Assembly: GCA_951848785.1 (NCBI GenBank)
Contig: CATOUR010000107.1
Location: forward strand, 1,240,001 to 1,304,000
Length of the DNA: 64,000 bases
Reading direction: 5' to 3'
Source: Callosobruchus maculatus
Lineage: Eukaryota > Arthropoda > Insecta > Coleoptera > Chrysomelidae
Shown piece by piece: positions 10,715-23,070 of the stretch. Below the pieces are notes generated by a model that did not search any database, was not told the DNA's origin, and saw only the letters and a list, made by a program, of their open reading frames with translations. Positions within the stretch are counted from its first letter, which is position 1. Every line of letters begins with the position of its first letter. The position numbers and the translations under genes are program-made.

Positions 10715-11224
10715 TTAGTTCGTGACATTTGTGTGGTTTGCGGACTAAAGAAAGATATAGGTCAGCTGTTTTTCGAAGTTTATAGAAGTTTTAGATGAAC
10801 TAAACCTCGTTATATCTATATAGAATTCCTAGAAGATACCAGAGAATTAACTATTTTTATAGTTTTTATTACCGCACATCTTTTCAACGGCGCAGGATGA
10901 CTGAAGAACTTCCTTAATTATATTTGATCAAATAGCAACAAATCTTAAATATCCGTACAGGTATCTTTCGTTCTTAGACAACCCTCAGGCCTCCAACAAT
11001 TAAATATGTTTGCTATCTTCTCCCAAGTTTCTTTTTTTTCTGACCATGTAACAGCATCCATTTTACTTTCTATAATTCCTTAGGCCTACATTTAGTAAGA
11101 GATGTTTTTTGATCAAACTGAGACTTCTTGCTCGTTTGCATCACTTGACTGTTTCCATATTTAAGATTTATCAGTTCATGAAATAAATATTTCTAGGTTA
11201 CGACATTACGCAAAACAGTGACAA
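10715..11224. other. Unassigned AT-rich sequence
   Basis: No open frame, terminal repeat or family match seen. Confidence 0.3.
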
Positions 11225-11226
11225 TA

Positions 11227-11702
11227 GAGAGTTTTTGGTCAGTCACGGCAAACGACAATTTCGTTATGGTTATGGTTAACTTTGTCGTTAATAACGATAA
11301 CTTTTCGTCGCAAAATGTAGAGTTTTTGGACGCGTCAGACTTTAAGGAATCGAACTGTCAGTACTGTCACCGTTGACAAGTGTAGGAATTTTAGGTTAAT
11401 TTGGACATTCTAAACAAAATACGTGATTAGAACGGATTGTGCGCTAGACGTCGACTGCGAGATAAATTATCATTCAGAAAAGTATGGAGGAGATTATTGA
11501 ATTAGTGTATATATATAGGATGACGTAGCAAATGTCACATAAAAATAACCATAAAAGCACAAATAACGATACCGCTAATCTGACGTAATTAACCACGTCC
11601 GTTATGTTTAATAAAGTTAACTGTGTGTCAAATCGTTACTGCGCAGACTCCAAATAACGATAACCACGATTTCAGTGACATATATGCGGACCAAAAACTC
11701 TC
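11227..11702. mobile_element. TA-flanked MITE with GAGAGTTTTTGGTC ends
   Basis: Inverted ends GAGAGTTTTTGGTC and GACCAAAAACTCTC, TA on both sides (11225-11226, 11703-11704), 476 bp. The subterminal region contains ATTTCGTTATGGTTATGG and CGATAAC-type repeats in both halves. A truncated reversed copy lies at 56181-56421. TA duplication and inverted ends fit a Tc1/mariner-mobilised MITE. Confidence 0.82.
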
Positions 11703-11704
11703 TA

Positions 11705-12351
11705 ATAATAAACACATTTGACAGTGCTAACAGATGCTAACGCTTTAGGACCTTTTCTTTCTTACAAAATCTTACTAAATGTGACATAAGTGTGCACTTT
11801 GGCAAGCTCAATCAGCTGCTAAGCTAAGTATTCCTCAAGGTAGCGGTGCAAACAGAATTAATCCAAGGGGGATCTTAACTTTAAGAATTACTTCCATAAG
11901 TGGCAGATTTAAGTGAACCGGTGCAAACGGCCATCTAAAGTACAACTACATGATGAGTTCCAGAAATTACAATAGTTTTTCAATGTTAGCACCTGTACTA
12001 AAAACCGATCGTTTAGTTACACATCGAGCAGTACCCAGCTTAGCCGCACAAGCACACGCCGCGTCGTCTTGTTGGTTAAACGTTTAACCTACAAAACTAT
12101 TTTTTTGGGTATAGACTACGTATTTAAGCACCGTTGGGTCAGATGGGCGCATGTAGCATTTACAATTTATTTATACACATCATACTTTTGGAGCTTTGCC
12201 TATTTTGCATACCGCATTTAGTGACGAAAGCTTGACGTCAAGCAAATCCATAAAAGATTTGCCTACAGGATGTTGCAAATTATTGTTTAATTTATTGACA
12301 TCATGCTATTGGATTTTTATTAGGTGCATCGGATATCTTATGTGCCTATAC
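11705..12351. other. Unassigned
   Basis: Mixed sequence without recognisable coding or terminal repeats. Confidence 0.3.
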
Positions 12352-13099
12352 ACTAAGTTTTTCTACCTTGAAGCGACAGACACTTTCGAAATCACGTAAT
12401 CGATTTATCATGAAAAGACGTTTTCAAAAAGACAACAGTGCCAGTTTCAATTTTTTCGAGGGGTTGCCGCTCGAGGCGTAAGTGAGTGAAACCTCTGCTT
12501 CGCGACTTTTTGGTATAAGTGCTATCGAAAACAGGTTTAAATGATTTATGGAGAGAACAAAACTCTGCACAATTCTGGTCTTTGAATTTTTCGTATGCAA
12601 CCAGTAGCTTCGGTCCTACAGTGCACCAAAGTTAGGAGTTGGTTTGTGATTTTCCCTAAAATCAGAGTTTCCCCGCGTATTAAGAACTTTATCAAAAAGT
12701 CGTGTAACATTTTTGTTTCTCTAAAAGGATGATATTGTCTCATTTATTTATTATCAGCATCTGCCCAAGCACAGGCATTTTGGTTTTAAAAAAACTACGA
12801 CATTTAGGAACACACCGCTACCTACTACCTCTCTGTGCATTGCGAAAAATATTTATACCTGATGCCTTTAGTGGGAATGATACTACCTCGGCGTTGCTTA
12901 ATTAAGATAACATTCAATTTGCGACCTCGGGGGTTTGCCGCTCGAGGGCAGAGGGAGGGGTGAAAACTGTTTCGTGACTGTTTTCGACAAACAGCGCCGT
13001 TGTGGTGCTATCGAAAGGAAGTTCAAATGATATATAGAGACAACACAATTCTTCACAATTTTGGTCTGCACATTTTTAGTGTGCATCCAATAGTTCCCA
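12352..13099 (+). repeat. ~480-bp repeat family, block S1
   Basis: Two head-to-tail units. Landmarks such as TTGCCGCTCGAG, TGCTATCGAAA, TTCAAATGAT and the GCACAATTCTGGTCTTTG box recur with a step of about 475-480 bp. The block is continuous with 16884 onward across the LINE insertion. The same family occurs reversed at 17345-18125, and at 35750-36500 and 40755-41345. Confidence 0.7.
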
Positions 13100-13844
13100 T
13101 TCCCATATATCAGAAGAACTAAGAATAATGAAAGAAAAATTAAATCTATTTAATGATCTCGCTAAAATGGACCCTCAGTATAAAGAACAGAGCAAGCAAA
13201 TACAAAAACAGTATTGTAGTAAGTTGAGCGAAAGCAAGCGCAATATGAACGATGAGATATTAGCTCACTCTAGCAATAAATCAAAATCAATGTGGAATAT
13301 AATAAATCAATTAAAGGGCAAAAAGAAAAACAAAAACGAAATTAAGATATCAAACGGTAATAGGATACTACAAGATCAAGAAGTAGCCTCAAATTTTAAC
13401 AAACAATTGAGGTTTTGAATCGATTTTTTTTTTGTCATAAATCGAGAGATCATATATAAGTTTTATAATAAAACTGTTTTTGTTTTCTTTTTTTTCGCAA
13501 TAATTCAAAAGTTATATCAAAATAAAAATGGGTTTTTGAATCGAGTACCGAAAACACGCCGACGGCTCCCGAACCCGTGTGACGTAATGATGGCGGTTAA
13601 GATGCTCCTTTGACCAACGACATCCTACATCGATACTAGATTCTAGATTCCCAACCAAACGTGAAAATACTTGCTAGTAACTAGTGTATATTTGTTGCAA
13701 TATAGCCGATGAATGAAGTTTGCAGCTCAGGACGACCTCTACGATCGAAATAAATATCTTTTTGAATGCTTGAAATCAGATTACAGATTCCAGTAAGTAA
13801 GTACCTAATCAAATATGTCTTATTGAAACTATCTGGTGCATGTT

Positions 13845-13913
13845 CGGCTGGCTTAGCGGTTAGAGTGTTGGCTAATGGATCCGTTGGTCCGGGTTCAAAG
13901 CTCAGCCTGTCCA
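13845..13913 (+). other. tRNA-like unit in left arm of fold-back
   Basis: TGGCTTAGCGGTTAGAGTG resembles a pol III A box and, 44 bp on, GGTTCAAAGCTC resembles a B box. A T-run follows from 13914, as in a pol III terminator. The cloverleaf is degenerate, and I cannot pair a proper acceptor or anticodon stem. It is probably a tRNA-derived relic, not a functional tRNA gene. Confidence 0.55.
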
Positions 13914-14506
13914 ATTTTTTTTTATTTTTTTTTATCAAATAATTCATTCATGTGCTTTTTGCACTTGTTATGTACATTTTTTTCTACGATCAACATAAAT
14001 ATGTTTTTGAAACAAATTCTATCAGACATATTACTTGCACTGCATAGTGCAAAAACTAACTCATAGAAGAATAAGTTTTGTTTGTTTGCATTGCGTTTAT
14101 ATATTTTTGTTTGTTAAATTTTTATGAAAATTTAATTATTAAGCTTCGTTGCTCAAAGTTAAATAAATAAAAATACCAAGTGATAAACAGAAGACTGTTG
14201 TGATTACGAGTTTTATTTTATGTTTATATTAAAAACTTAAAAAATGAATGGATTTTGTTTTATTAACCAACTATTACATTTTAAAAAAATATTGGCGGTT
14301 GATATTGACGGACAAAACCATTTGAACTGATTTTTTGAATTGTCCACCGCATCCTGTACTTAGTTTTTGCACTATGCAGTGCAAGTAATATGTCTGATAG
14401 AATTTGTTTCAAAAACATATTTATGTTGATCGTAGAAAAAAATGTACATAACAAGTGCAAAAAGCACATGAATGAATTATTTGATAAAAAAAAATAAAAA
14501 AAAAAT

Positions 14507-14576
14507 TGGACAGGCTGAGCTTTGAACCCAGACCAACGGATCCATTAACCAACACTCTAACCACTAGGCCAGCCGA
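14507..14576 (-). other. tRNA-like unit in right arm of fold-back
   Basis: Inverted partner of 13845-13913. Its A-box region reads TGGCCTAGTGGTTAGAGTG on the minus strand, closer to the eukaryotic A-box consensus than the left copy, with the same GGTTCAAAGCTC and a T-run beyond. The two units point towards the element centre. Confidence 0.55.
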
Positions 14577-16883
14577 ACATGCACCAGATAGTTTCAATAA
14601 GACATATTTGATTGGGTACTTACTTACTTACTGGAATCTGTAATCTGATTTCAAACATTCAAAAAGATATTTATTTCGATCGTAGAGGTCGTCCTGAGCT
14701 GCAAACTTCATTCATCGGCTATATTGCAACAAATATACACTAGTTACTAGCAAGTATTTTCACGTTTGGCTGGGAATCTAGAATCTAGTATCGATGTAGG
14801 ATGTCGTTGGTTAAAGGCGCATCTTAACCGCCATCATTACGTCACACGGGTTCGGGAGCCGTCGGCGTGTTTTCGGTACTCGATTCAAAAACCCATTTTT
14901 ATTTTGATATAACTTTTGAATTATTGCGAAAAAAAAGAAAACAAAAACGGTTTTGTTATAAAACTTATATATGATCTTTCGATTTATCACAAAAAAAATA
15001 TATTTTTTTCTTTATTCAAAACCTCAATTCACCCACACTTATTTTCCGGAAAGCAGTTTTGATTCAAAATTTCATTCACAAAATATTCCTCTATCAAATA
15101 CTTCCTTCTATTTAGGTCCAGTTACTTCAGAATGCGTGAAAAGATCGATCATGAACCTGAAGTCAACAAATTCTTGTGGAATTGACAACATATCCAATAA
15201 CATAGTGAAAACAATAAATGTATATGTAAGTGATGTTTTAGCATTCCTCATCAATATGTAGTTTAGTGAAGGAATTTTTCCCGACATATTCAAGCATGCT
15301 GTAGTTATTCCCGTGCACAAAAAAGGAGATATTAATGACTTTTCGAACTACAGAGCCATAAATCTATTAAGCACCTTTTCGAAACTTTTTGAAATTGCTA
15401 TTAAAGACCAACTAAACGCTTACCTGTCTAAAAATAACTTACTGTCCGAAAAACAACATGGATACTCTTTTGATAAAGGTTGTGATTCTGCTTTATGTGA
15501 ATTTAGTCATCTTGTTACTCACAATCTAGATAAGAGAAAATATGTGTTGAGTATGTTTATTGACTTTTCGAAAGCCTTCGACTTAATTAACCACGATTTA
15601 TTATGTATTAAGCTTGAAAGATATGGTATTCGCGGTGTGCCATTGAAACTAATTACATCTTATTTGAAAGATAGACAGCAAGTGATCAAAATCAATAATA
15701 TACTGTATGAAGGAACAAAAGTGACTTTAGGTGTTCCTCAAGGATCTGTCCTGGGACCCCTACTGTTCAATTTATTTGCCAATGACTTGATACTTTTCTT
15801 GCAAAACAACAACAATACTCATGTCACGTGTTACGCAGATGATACAACTATCCTGATTATTGGAGATGATCTGTTAGGGCTAAGACAACAAGCTGAAAGT
15901 ATATATCATAGGGTAACTTGCTGGTCATCAAAGAATAGCTTGAAAATAAATTATAAGAAAACTGAGTTAATGTTATTCAAACAACAGATACCATTTAGCA
16001 TTGAATATAGAAACAGTGAGATTATAAGCACTAACAAAGTGAAGTTGTTGGGAATAACTTTTGACGAGCATCTGCAATGGTCTGACCATGTAGATAACTT
16101 GTGTCCCAAACTACACAGTAGCTGCTATGGGTTGAAGTTCATGAAAACCCAATATAGCGAAAGTATTCTACTTACTTTATACTATGCTAATTTTCACTCA
16201 CACGCACGATATGGAATACTATTATGGGGAACTTCACGATATGCAAGCAGAGTGTTCATGTTACAGAAGTTTGCGGTACGCATAATTGCGGGTATTAATT
16301 CTAGGACTAGTTGCCGTATGTACTTTAAAAAATATAAAATTTTAACCTTATACTCAATTTACATATTGGAAGCTTGCACATATGCCTTCAAAAACAGGGC
16401 AAGAATGAGTAACAACGGAGCTACACACCACCACAACACACGAAATAAAGATATCTTACAACCAGATCAGCATAAGACCACATTATATCAGAAAGGTTTC
16501 TATTTTAATAGCTGTAAGCTGTATAATAGTCTCAGTGACGACTTACGAGCATGTTGTAATATATGGGTGTTCAAGAAGAAACTCAAAAGCCTTCTATTGG
16601 AAAAAAGTTGCTACAGTATTGGAGAGTTTTTTGACTAAGATTTCAAATTTTTTAAATTTATTTCATTACTTTTATGTATGTATCTGTCATCTAAGTATTT
16701 GTAATCTGTGTAAGTTAGGAGTTTGTCTATTTACATGTAATTGTGTGTTATTGTTTGTATTTTTACATTTAACATTTACTTTATTTACTATTTATTTATG
16801 CTCCACTGTGACGTATTCCTGCATTTGATGTCGTTTTTTTGACAAAGAAGTGTGGAAATAAAGATACATTATTATTATTATTA

Positions 16884-18125
16884 TATTCTACAGTGCCCCA
16901 AAGTAAGGGGGTGATTTGTGATTTTTACAAGTGATTGATGGAGAGAAAAAAATTCTCCCCCCTCCCCCCCCTCCCCCCCCTCCCTCGAGCCACAACCCCC
17001 AGAGGTCTCAAATTGAATTCTTCCATTTGAACCTTTTTTGATAGCACTTACCAAAATGACGCTATCTTAGATTCAAGAGACCAAATTTCATTTCTTTCTG
17101 ACCTTTTGCGCTCAAAAGACTTTTCTATGACTTAACGATTGGCTAATACCGGTAATAGGTAGCGATGTGTTCCTTACTTTCGTACATTTTTTTAAGCCCA
17201 AATGTGTTATTTAGGCAGCTGCAGATCATAGGGATATGAGAAATGCTATTCTCTTGGAAGGAAAAGTGTTGCACAACGTTCTTTGATTCGTGATAAAATT
17301 ATGATTTTAGTAAAAATCACAAAATCACAAAAATTGGGGCACTGTCGAATTGGTCCCACACGAAAAATATAAAGACTAAAACTGTGAAGAATTTTATTGC
17401 CTCCATATATGATTTGAACTTTTTTTCGATAGCACTTACCACAACGGCGCTATTTGTCGAAAACCGTCACGAAACAGAAACATCCGCCCCCGACCTTTAG
17501 CGACAACCCCCAGAGGTCGCAAATGTAATCTTATGTTAATTAAACAACGCCGAGGTAATATCATTTCCACTAAAGGTAAAGATATTTTTCGCAAGAGCGA
17601 ACAGCCCATATCGGTTGTAGGTAGCGGTGTGTTCCTAAATGTCGTGATTTTTTTAAAAACCAAATGCGTGAGTTTAAGTAGCTGCTGATAATAAATAAAT
17701 GAGAAGATATTATCATCCTTTTAGGGAAACAAAAGTGTTGCATGGCTTTTTGATAATGTTCTCCGTCTTAATACGCGATGAAATTCTGATTTTAGCAAAA
17801 ATCACAAACCAACCCCGAACTTTGACGCACTGTATAGGACGGAAACTATTGGTCGCACACGGAAAATACAGACACCTCTTGTAGAATTGTGTTCTCTTCA
17901 TAAGTCATTTGAACTTTTTTTCGATAGCACTTACCAAAACGATGCTATTCTTCGAAAATCGTCACGAAGTAGAGTTTTCACCCCCTCACCCCTCCAGCGG
18001 AAACCTCCCGAAAACATTGAAACTGGCACTGTTATCATTTTGAAACGTCTTTTCATGACAAATCGATTAAGTGATTTCAAAAATGTTGGTCGCTTCAAGG
18101 TAGAAAAACTTAGCGGGTTCTTAGA
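16884..18125. repeat. ~480-bp repeat family, block S2
   Basis: Starts forward, continuing S1 beyond the LINE, then switches to reverse orientation after a C-rich run at about 16959-16986. Reverse units repeat at a step of about 480 bp (the GCACTGT landmark near 17341 and 17827). Landmarks include CTCGAGCCACAACCCCCAGA, CGATAGCACTTACC and TAGGTAGCGATGTGTTCC. Confidence 0.68.
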
Positions 18126-18584
18126 CTACCTTGGTACATCAGTGCCTAAACAAGATTCAAAGCTCTAAAGCTCTAAAGCTCTCTCTCAGTTTTACCTCGT
18201 TGCTAAGGGTATCAGTTCTGCTAATTAGAAAAGACGCAGAAATTTTTTATCCAGAGAACCTCATTTAATGAAAAAAGAACATATTAGTTTCTTCAAAAAC
18301 AGCATAGACCGCTCGAATTGGACTTTTATAGTGAAATAATAAGAAAATGATTTCTTTCGTAATCTGAACAAACAATAGAAACGTCAATATATTTCTTAAT
18401 GAGTAATAAAATGAGATATAACTTAATACGGATATTTAAAAACTAAAACAAAGGCGTAGAACCAAATACGTCTTGGATTAAACATGACGAACAAAATAAA
18501 TGTTTTACTATTATTCAAAATCTGCAGGGCCTTTAGAGGTAAGTATGTCTTTATAATCTTAACTTAGACAATTAATCCTATTTT
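18126..18584. other. Unassigned
   Basis: AT-rich, with an AAAGCTCTAAAGCTCT direct repeat near 18158-18183. No coding signal. Confidence 0.3.
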
Positions 18585-19721
18585 ACTTCCCGCACCGATA
18601 GGTGAGGGGAGTATTGTGATCGCGAAAATTTTCGATTTTGAGATAACACGCTTTTTGGGCGTTTTATGATGTCTACATAACGAAAATCCATGTCTCTCAT
18701 TTCCGTCGGTCTGTTTGTCTATCAGTCTGTCGATATGCTGGAGGGTAGTAGTAGTATAGGTAATGTTCTTATAATTTTGAAAATCGGTGCATGGACGGTG
18801 AAGTAATGAGCGAAAAACAAAAAATTAAATATTTTTATAGGTGTTTTAGGGATTCCTGATCATTTTCTACTTTTTTTTTGGGTAGGGGTGAAATTGGGGT
18901 GGTTGGGGGGTGGGGGGTTGGAAAATTGAAAAATTTGTTGTATTCATAATGGGCTGTCCATTGACCTGTGAATGAAAAACCTTAGTGGCATAATACACTT
19001 TTTTAGGTCCATTTGAACCATTCTTGCTTATTATAGAAACCAAGGGGTTCCTGATCATTTTCTACGTTTTTTTGGGTGGGGGTGAAATTGGGGTGGTGGG
19101 AGGGGGGGTGGAGGGCTATAAAACTGAAAGACTTGTTGTATTCATAATAGTTTGTCCATTGACCTATGGAAGAAATTCGTACCGGCGTATTTTTTTAAGT
19201 CCATGTGAACATTTCCTTGCCTGTTACAGAAACCAAGGAACTTAGAGTTTTGTGATGTATACAGATACGAGTATTGCTTAATTTCGTTCTATGTATATTG
19301 CGTAAAGCGAAAATTATTAAATTGATGTTAATGAAATTTCGACACAGAATTGTCTATCGCGGCGAGAGTGGAAAACGCGCCAGTGTCTGAAAAATCGTGT
19401 CAGTAGCGGCGCAACAATAATTAAAAAACTAAAAATATAAAAACAGCTCATACTTTGCTTTTAGATGGTTTAGAGGCTCCTGATCGTTTTGCATCGTTCA
19501 ATTGAAGCATACAGAATGAAAACTGTGGCGTCCTAGTTTCTGAGGAGAGAGACGCAAACGCAAGAAACTATTTACGAGAGTTTTTGTGTTGGATGTTTTT
19601 TTGCGGGAGGGCGATGATTTGATTGCAAAGGGATTTCAGACTATAGCTTCATGCAATGTGAAAACAATAAAATAAAATCATTATTATGTGTGGGAAGTAC
19701 CGAGTCAATCAACTTGACTTC
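18585..19721 (+). mobile_element. Helentron-like non-autonomous element, copy H1
   Basis: 5' end ACTTCCCGCACCGATAGGTG. The 3' end has GTGTGGGAAGT, the inverse of the 5' end, followed by a hairpin AGTCAATCAACTTGACT (6-bp stem, 19703-19719). A short GTCGGTCTGTTTGTC microsatellite lies near 18706-18733. A core of about 194 bp, starting TTCCTGATCATTTTCTAC, is duplicated in tandem (18851 and 19045). Short terminal inverted repeats, a 3' hairpin, GTCY-type microsatellite and repeated core are the features described for DINE-1/mini-me (Helentron-derived) elements. No Rep/helicase is present. Confidence 0.65.
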
Positions 19722-21134
19722 GATTTTCTTAGTATAAATATCAGATCTAATTGTTCAGAGGTTTTTACTTAACCTGGATAACCTCGGGAAGTGCAGAGTC
19801 AAACAGTCAAACTACTTCACCCTAATTTATTTTCTTTTATCATAAGGTCTTAAATTGGCAATCATTTAACCGTTCGCAATCAACGTTCAGCTTTATGAAG
19901 GCAATAAAGTGTATCAGAGTACACTGGTATTACTCTCCAACAATGTCTTTGTTACGCTCGCCAGCAACACTCATTACTTAATTGGCTGATGCAATTTCAT
20001 AAAATTTCCTCATACGTATAATTATGAAGTAAATATATATTAATTAGGATCGTCGGGCGTTACAAAAAGTTGCGAGACTTCTGTTCAAAATTTTTTGATA
20101 AATCGTCCGCAAGCATGCATTTGTATTAATAAATGCGGTTAATTACCCATCCTTGCATGATTTGTATGTGATGCCTTTATTAAACTTTAGTGTGTTGTAA
20201 AATAAGAATATGCGTATAAGTAGGTAAATAGTTTGCTAGTTAATACTAGATTTCAATACTCGTAATTTCTGGTATCGTAACTTCATTAATATCAGTCAGA
20301 CAAATACCCGACAAACCGACGGCAATGAATGATATGATTTTAAGCTGGTGGTAGCATAATAATTTCACGTTATGATATTATTTTCTGAGTTACCCCCACC
20401 TTACCCCTTCTTTATCATCGCAGCGGGACCGAAAAATAGATTTATGTTTCTGATGATAACGTTTTTATAGAGACCAAGTTTGAAGAAAATCGAAAAACTG
20501 ATTTCTCGTTATCTATCTATATGTGTAACTACGTCTGCGATTTCATTCTCCAACGATTACTCAAAAACGCCTGAAGCGATTGTTCCCAAATTTGGCCAAC
20601 TTGAATTAGTCAAGGTCACTTAGAGTTGAGAAGGTTTTTTATGCTGTGGTTTTGGTGCCGATTGGACAATGGAGGTGGAAAGAGGTGGAGGGTGCGCAAA
20701 AAATGTGATACAGCATATAAATTTGATAGTACCAGTTGAAGGAGAATGAGTCTTTATGTCTAAAACGAGATATCACATGTTAACTTTTTCTGAAATTTGG
20801 GCTAAAGAAATTAAATAAATTGAAATACCCAAGTGTCATTAACTGCAGCATTTGTGCACTAAATTGTTTGCTATTAGGAAGTCGTAAATAACTTAAAGAT
20901 ATCTAACTCAAAATAATATTACTATTGTATTTGATTGGACTCTTAAGGATTAAAGAGGAGAGGTGGGGGAAATTCCTAGAACGAGGTCTACATCGCTCAA
21001 CGTCAATTCAATTCAGTTCAATAAATAAATATTTATTGGTGCTAAATATGCCTAAGCAATTACGCAAGTCAGACAATACTAAAAATAGCAACACACACAT
21101 ATACCTACAATACATATACACATCATACATATAA
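19722..21134. other. Unassigned AT-rich sequence
   Basis: 19722-20300 shows nothing recognisable. 20380-20420 and 20620-20720 hold CCCCCACC and GAGGTGGA tracts resembling Helentron-like interiors but without ends. No credible coding frame. Confidence 0.3.
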
Positions 21135-22150
21135 TCAAAATAATATATAACACGTTATATAAAAATGGTATAAGTTTATTGGTATAACTATATTAGTAAA
21201 ATTGTCCTTTAAAAACTCGTTCACACTGTAAAATGCTTTCAGTTTCATAAAGTGTTTCATTTTAGTTTCAAAAGCTTCACTACCCAACGTTTTTACTTCA
21301 ATGGGTAGTACATAAAAAAACTTTGTACCGTGGTAATTGTAATCACTCCTAGCTCTTTGTACTCTATCATATGGCACTGAAATATCATTGCAGGACCTTG
21401 TCTTATAATCGTGAAACTTAAGAGTTCAAATCAAATTTGTCGACGTTTTCTTTTATATAGACAAAGCAGTGCAAGATGTATGCACTAGGGAAAGTGAGGA
21501 TTCCAAATTTTTGAAGCTGTCTCTGCAAAATTGTTGTGCGGGTAGTCTTACCATGATTTTAATACACTTTTTTGTGTTATAAATATTTTCGAGGTATAAG
21601 TGAAGTGACCCCAGAGTATAATTCCATATGTCATGCGTAAGTTAAAGTAAGCATGATAGGCATTAAGTAGAGTGTTGGTTGAGGCATTGTTGGCAAGACT
21701 ATGTAAAACAAAAGCGCTTTTGCTAAGCTTTGTGTTTAAGTCATGTATATGGCTTTCCCATGTTAATGTCTAATCTAAACGAACGCCAAGGATCTGAACA
21801 GAATCAGTCTCGTGAGGAAAGACCTTTAGGGAGAACAGCATAGTTTGAGTTTTCTGTTCATTTAGGCATAATACGTTCTTAGTACACTAGTTTCCAACCT
21901 GAAGGTCTGAGACATCTGATAATGCAGCCACACTCTCATTACTGCCAGCAGTACTGACTGACGTGGCATCATCTGTATATAGTGTTAAATGGATAGAAGT
22001 AGCTAATGATGTCGTCATTCATTAAGATAATAAATAAAGTAGGTCCCAAAGTGGAACCTGGGGACTCGCTGCTGTACTGACTGGAGTGTTCAGCGCTTAA
22101 CTCTACATACTGCAGTCTGTTAGTAAGTTAAGAGGCAATGAGACAGAGGC
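21135..22150 (-). pseudogene. Non-LTR reverse transcriptase relic (CR1/L2-like)
   Basis: Reading from 22150 down: GPTLFIILMNDDIISYFYPF (motif B end), a broken YADD site where a stop precedes DDATSVS, a LNEQKTQTMLFSLK block, then VQILGVRLD.TLTWESHIHD of the thumb region, ANNASTNTLLNAYHAYFNL and YGIILWG, and a C-terminal KLKAFYSVNEFLKDN tail. The order and the FYSVNEFL end resemble the intact-looking LINE at 15030-16638, so a related family is likely. Stops occur at many sites. The endonuclease and first RT motifs are missing. Confidence 0.75.
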
Positions 22151-23070
22151 TGTCACTATCTCGTTCAACGTATTTTTTTGTAATATACAGGATATCCGCT
22201 AGTTAATGGTACACAGCAAAATTGCAGATTCCTTGGATGAAAATATGGAGATTTAATCAATGAAGTTACCTCAGTGAAAAGGTTAATAGTAACCGAAACA
22301 CAGGGTGTCAAAGTTGTAATTATCGTTTCGTTTTTGCTTAATAATTCATCAACAGGATGACGCAATTGCACGAAATTAGAAACTAGGAAGTTTTCTGAGG
22401 CAAGAAGTTCAAATCCGTTCTTAGTTCGGGTGCACTTGTAGAGGATGCCCCCTACTATATACATTAATCCTCCCTAAAATGATGTAACTTTGTTGCGTCA
22501 CGGTAACTGGTGTGAATGTTGAAGTTTTTGTTTTTAAGCATTTTTACGTGAAAAAGGTATACCTTGTAAATGTTGCTAAGAGTCGCCGTTTTCCAGACAT
22601 CTGCTTATCAATTAGTCAGTACACAGTCAAATTTCCAAACGTAAATTTTTTTATTGAAGTAGGCTGTGGTAAATCAGACGTTGGTTGCAACAACAGACGC
22701 TACACACCTACTTACTCATACTTCTATAAAGATTTTTTGCAAATTAAAAAAAATCCTTGGCACCCTGTATTTTAAAAACCAGTCTTTAGGACACATGTTT
22801 ATATGAACTTTTCTACTTGAATTTGGGTCCCTTGGAATTCCGGCCCATCAGTAACTTTTTTCGACAAGCTATGAAGTGGTTTTTATTTTTTTAAGACATA
22901 AAAAGGTTGTGTTTTATCGGTTTAATCTAAAAAACATCATTTAACTTTATTAATTAAAGGAAACACCTCCGAGACTTCACTGGAAATGCTAATATTCTAG
23001 TCAGTGCTAACTTAGCATCCTATTACAGTGAAGACTTCCAGATGAGGTTGGCTCAATGATCTTTTTTTAC
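22151..23070. other. Unassigned, with degenerate TACAGG/CCTGTA ends
   Basis: TATACAGGATATCC at 22185 and GGCACCCTGTATTTTA near 22760 suggest decayed TA-type elements, but I could not align them as a pair. No recognised coding sequence. Confidence 0.3.

Larger units (their letters stand above)
13409..15025. mobile_element. 1.6-kb fold-back element, AATT target duplication
   Basis: Ends GAGGTTTTGAATCG (13409) and the complement ATTCAAAACCTC (to 15025), with AATT on each side (13405-13408 and 15026-15029). Removing one AATT and the element restores the LINE frame exactly, which fixes the boundaries. Arms of about 650 bp (13409-14058 and 14368-15025) are inverted copies, with a unique centre of about 300 bp. 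No transposase is present. 4-bp duplications occur in Sola-type elements among others, but nothing here allows a superfamily call. Confidence 0.88.
13128..16638 (+). pseudogene. LINE reverse transcriptase (split and with one stop)
   Basis: The frame from 13128 runs to 13408, is broken by the fold-back, and resumes without shift at 15030 as FTHTYFPESS. One in-frame TAG lies at 15259-15261, then 441 codons are open to 16638. Motifs in order: NDFSNYRAINLLSTFSKLFE, MFIDFSKAFDLINHDLL (catalytic Asp), GVPQGSVLGPLLFN, CYADDTTIL (catalytic Asp pair), LGITFDEHLQW of the thumb region, and a C-terminal segment with FYFNSCKLYNSL. It would copy its RNA at a nicked target. The catalytic residues are intact. 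The lesions are the 5' truncation, the insertion and the single stop, so this is a young copy. Clade CR1/L2 is inferred from motif style and tail. Confidence 0.9.
13100..16883 (+). mobile_element. 5'-truncated LINE (CR1/L2-like) carrying a fold-back insertion
   Basis: A non-LTR retrotransposon with an RT frame, an AATAAA at 16857-16862 and a short-period (ATT)n tail at 16868-16883, the kind of 3' end seen in CR1/L2-type LINEs. The 5' side is cut within the linker before RT, so no endonuclease is present. It is inserted in a unit of the ~480-bp repeat, whose sequence reads across it: CCAATAGTTCCC on the left and ATTCTACAGTGC on the right, as in uninterrupted copies. Possible short target duplication ATTC. 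Confidence 0.85.

Noticed and set aside
13845..13913. Functional tRNA gene
   Set aside because: A- and B-box-like strings are present, but the acceptor and anticodon stems do not pair properly and an inverted copy shares the same defects. It is kept as a tRNA-like relic.
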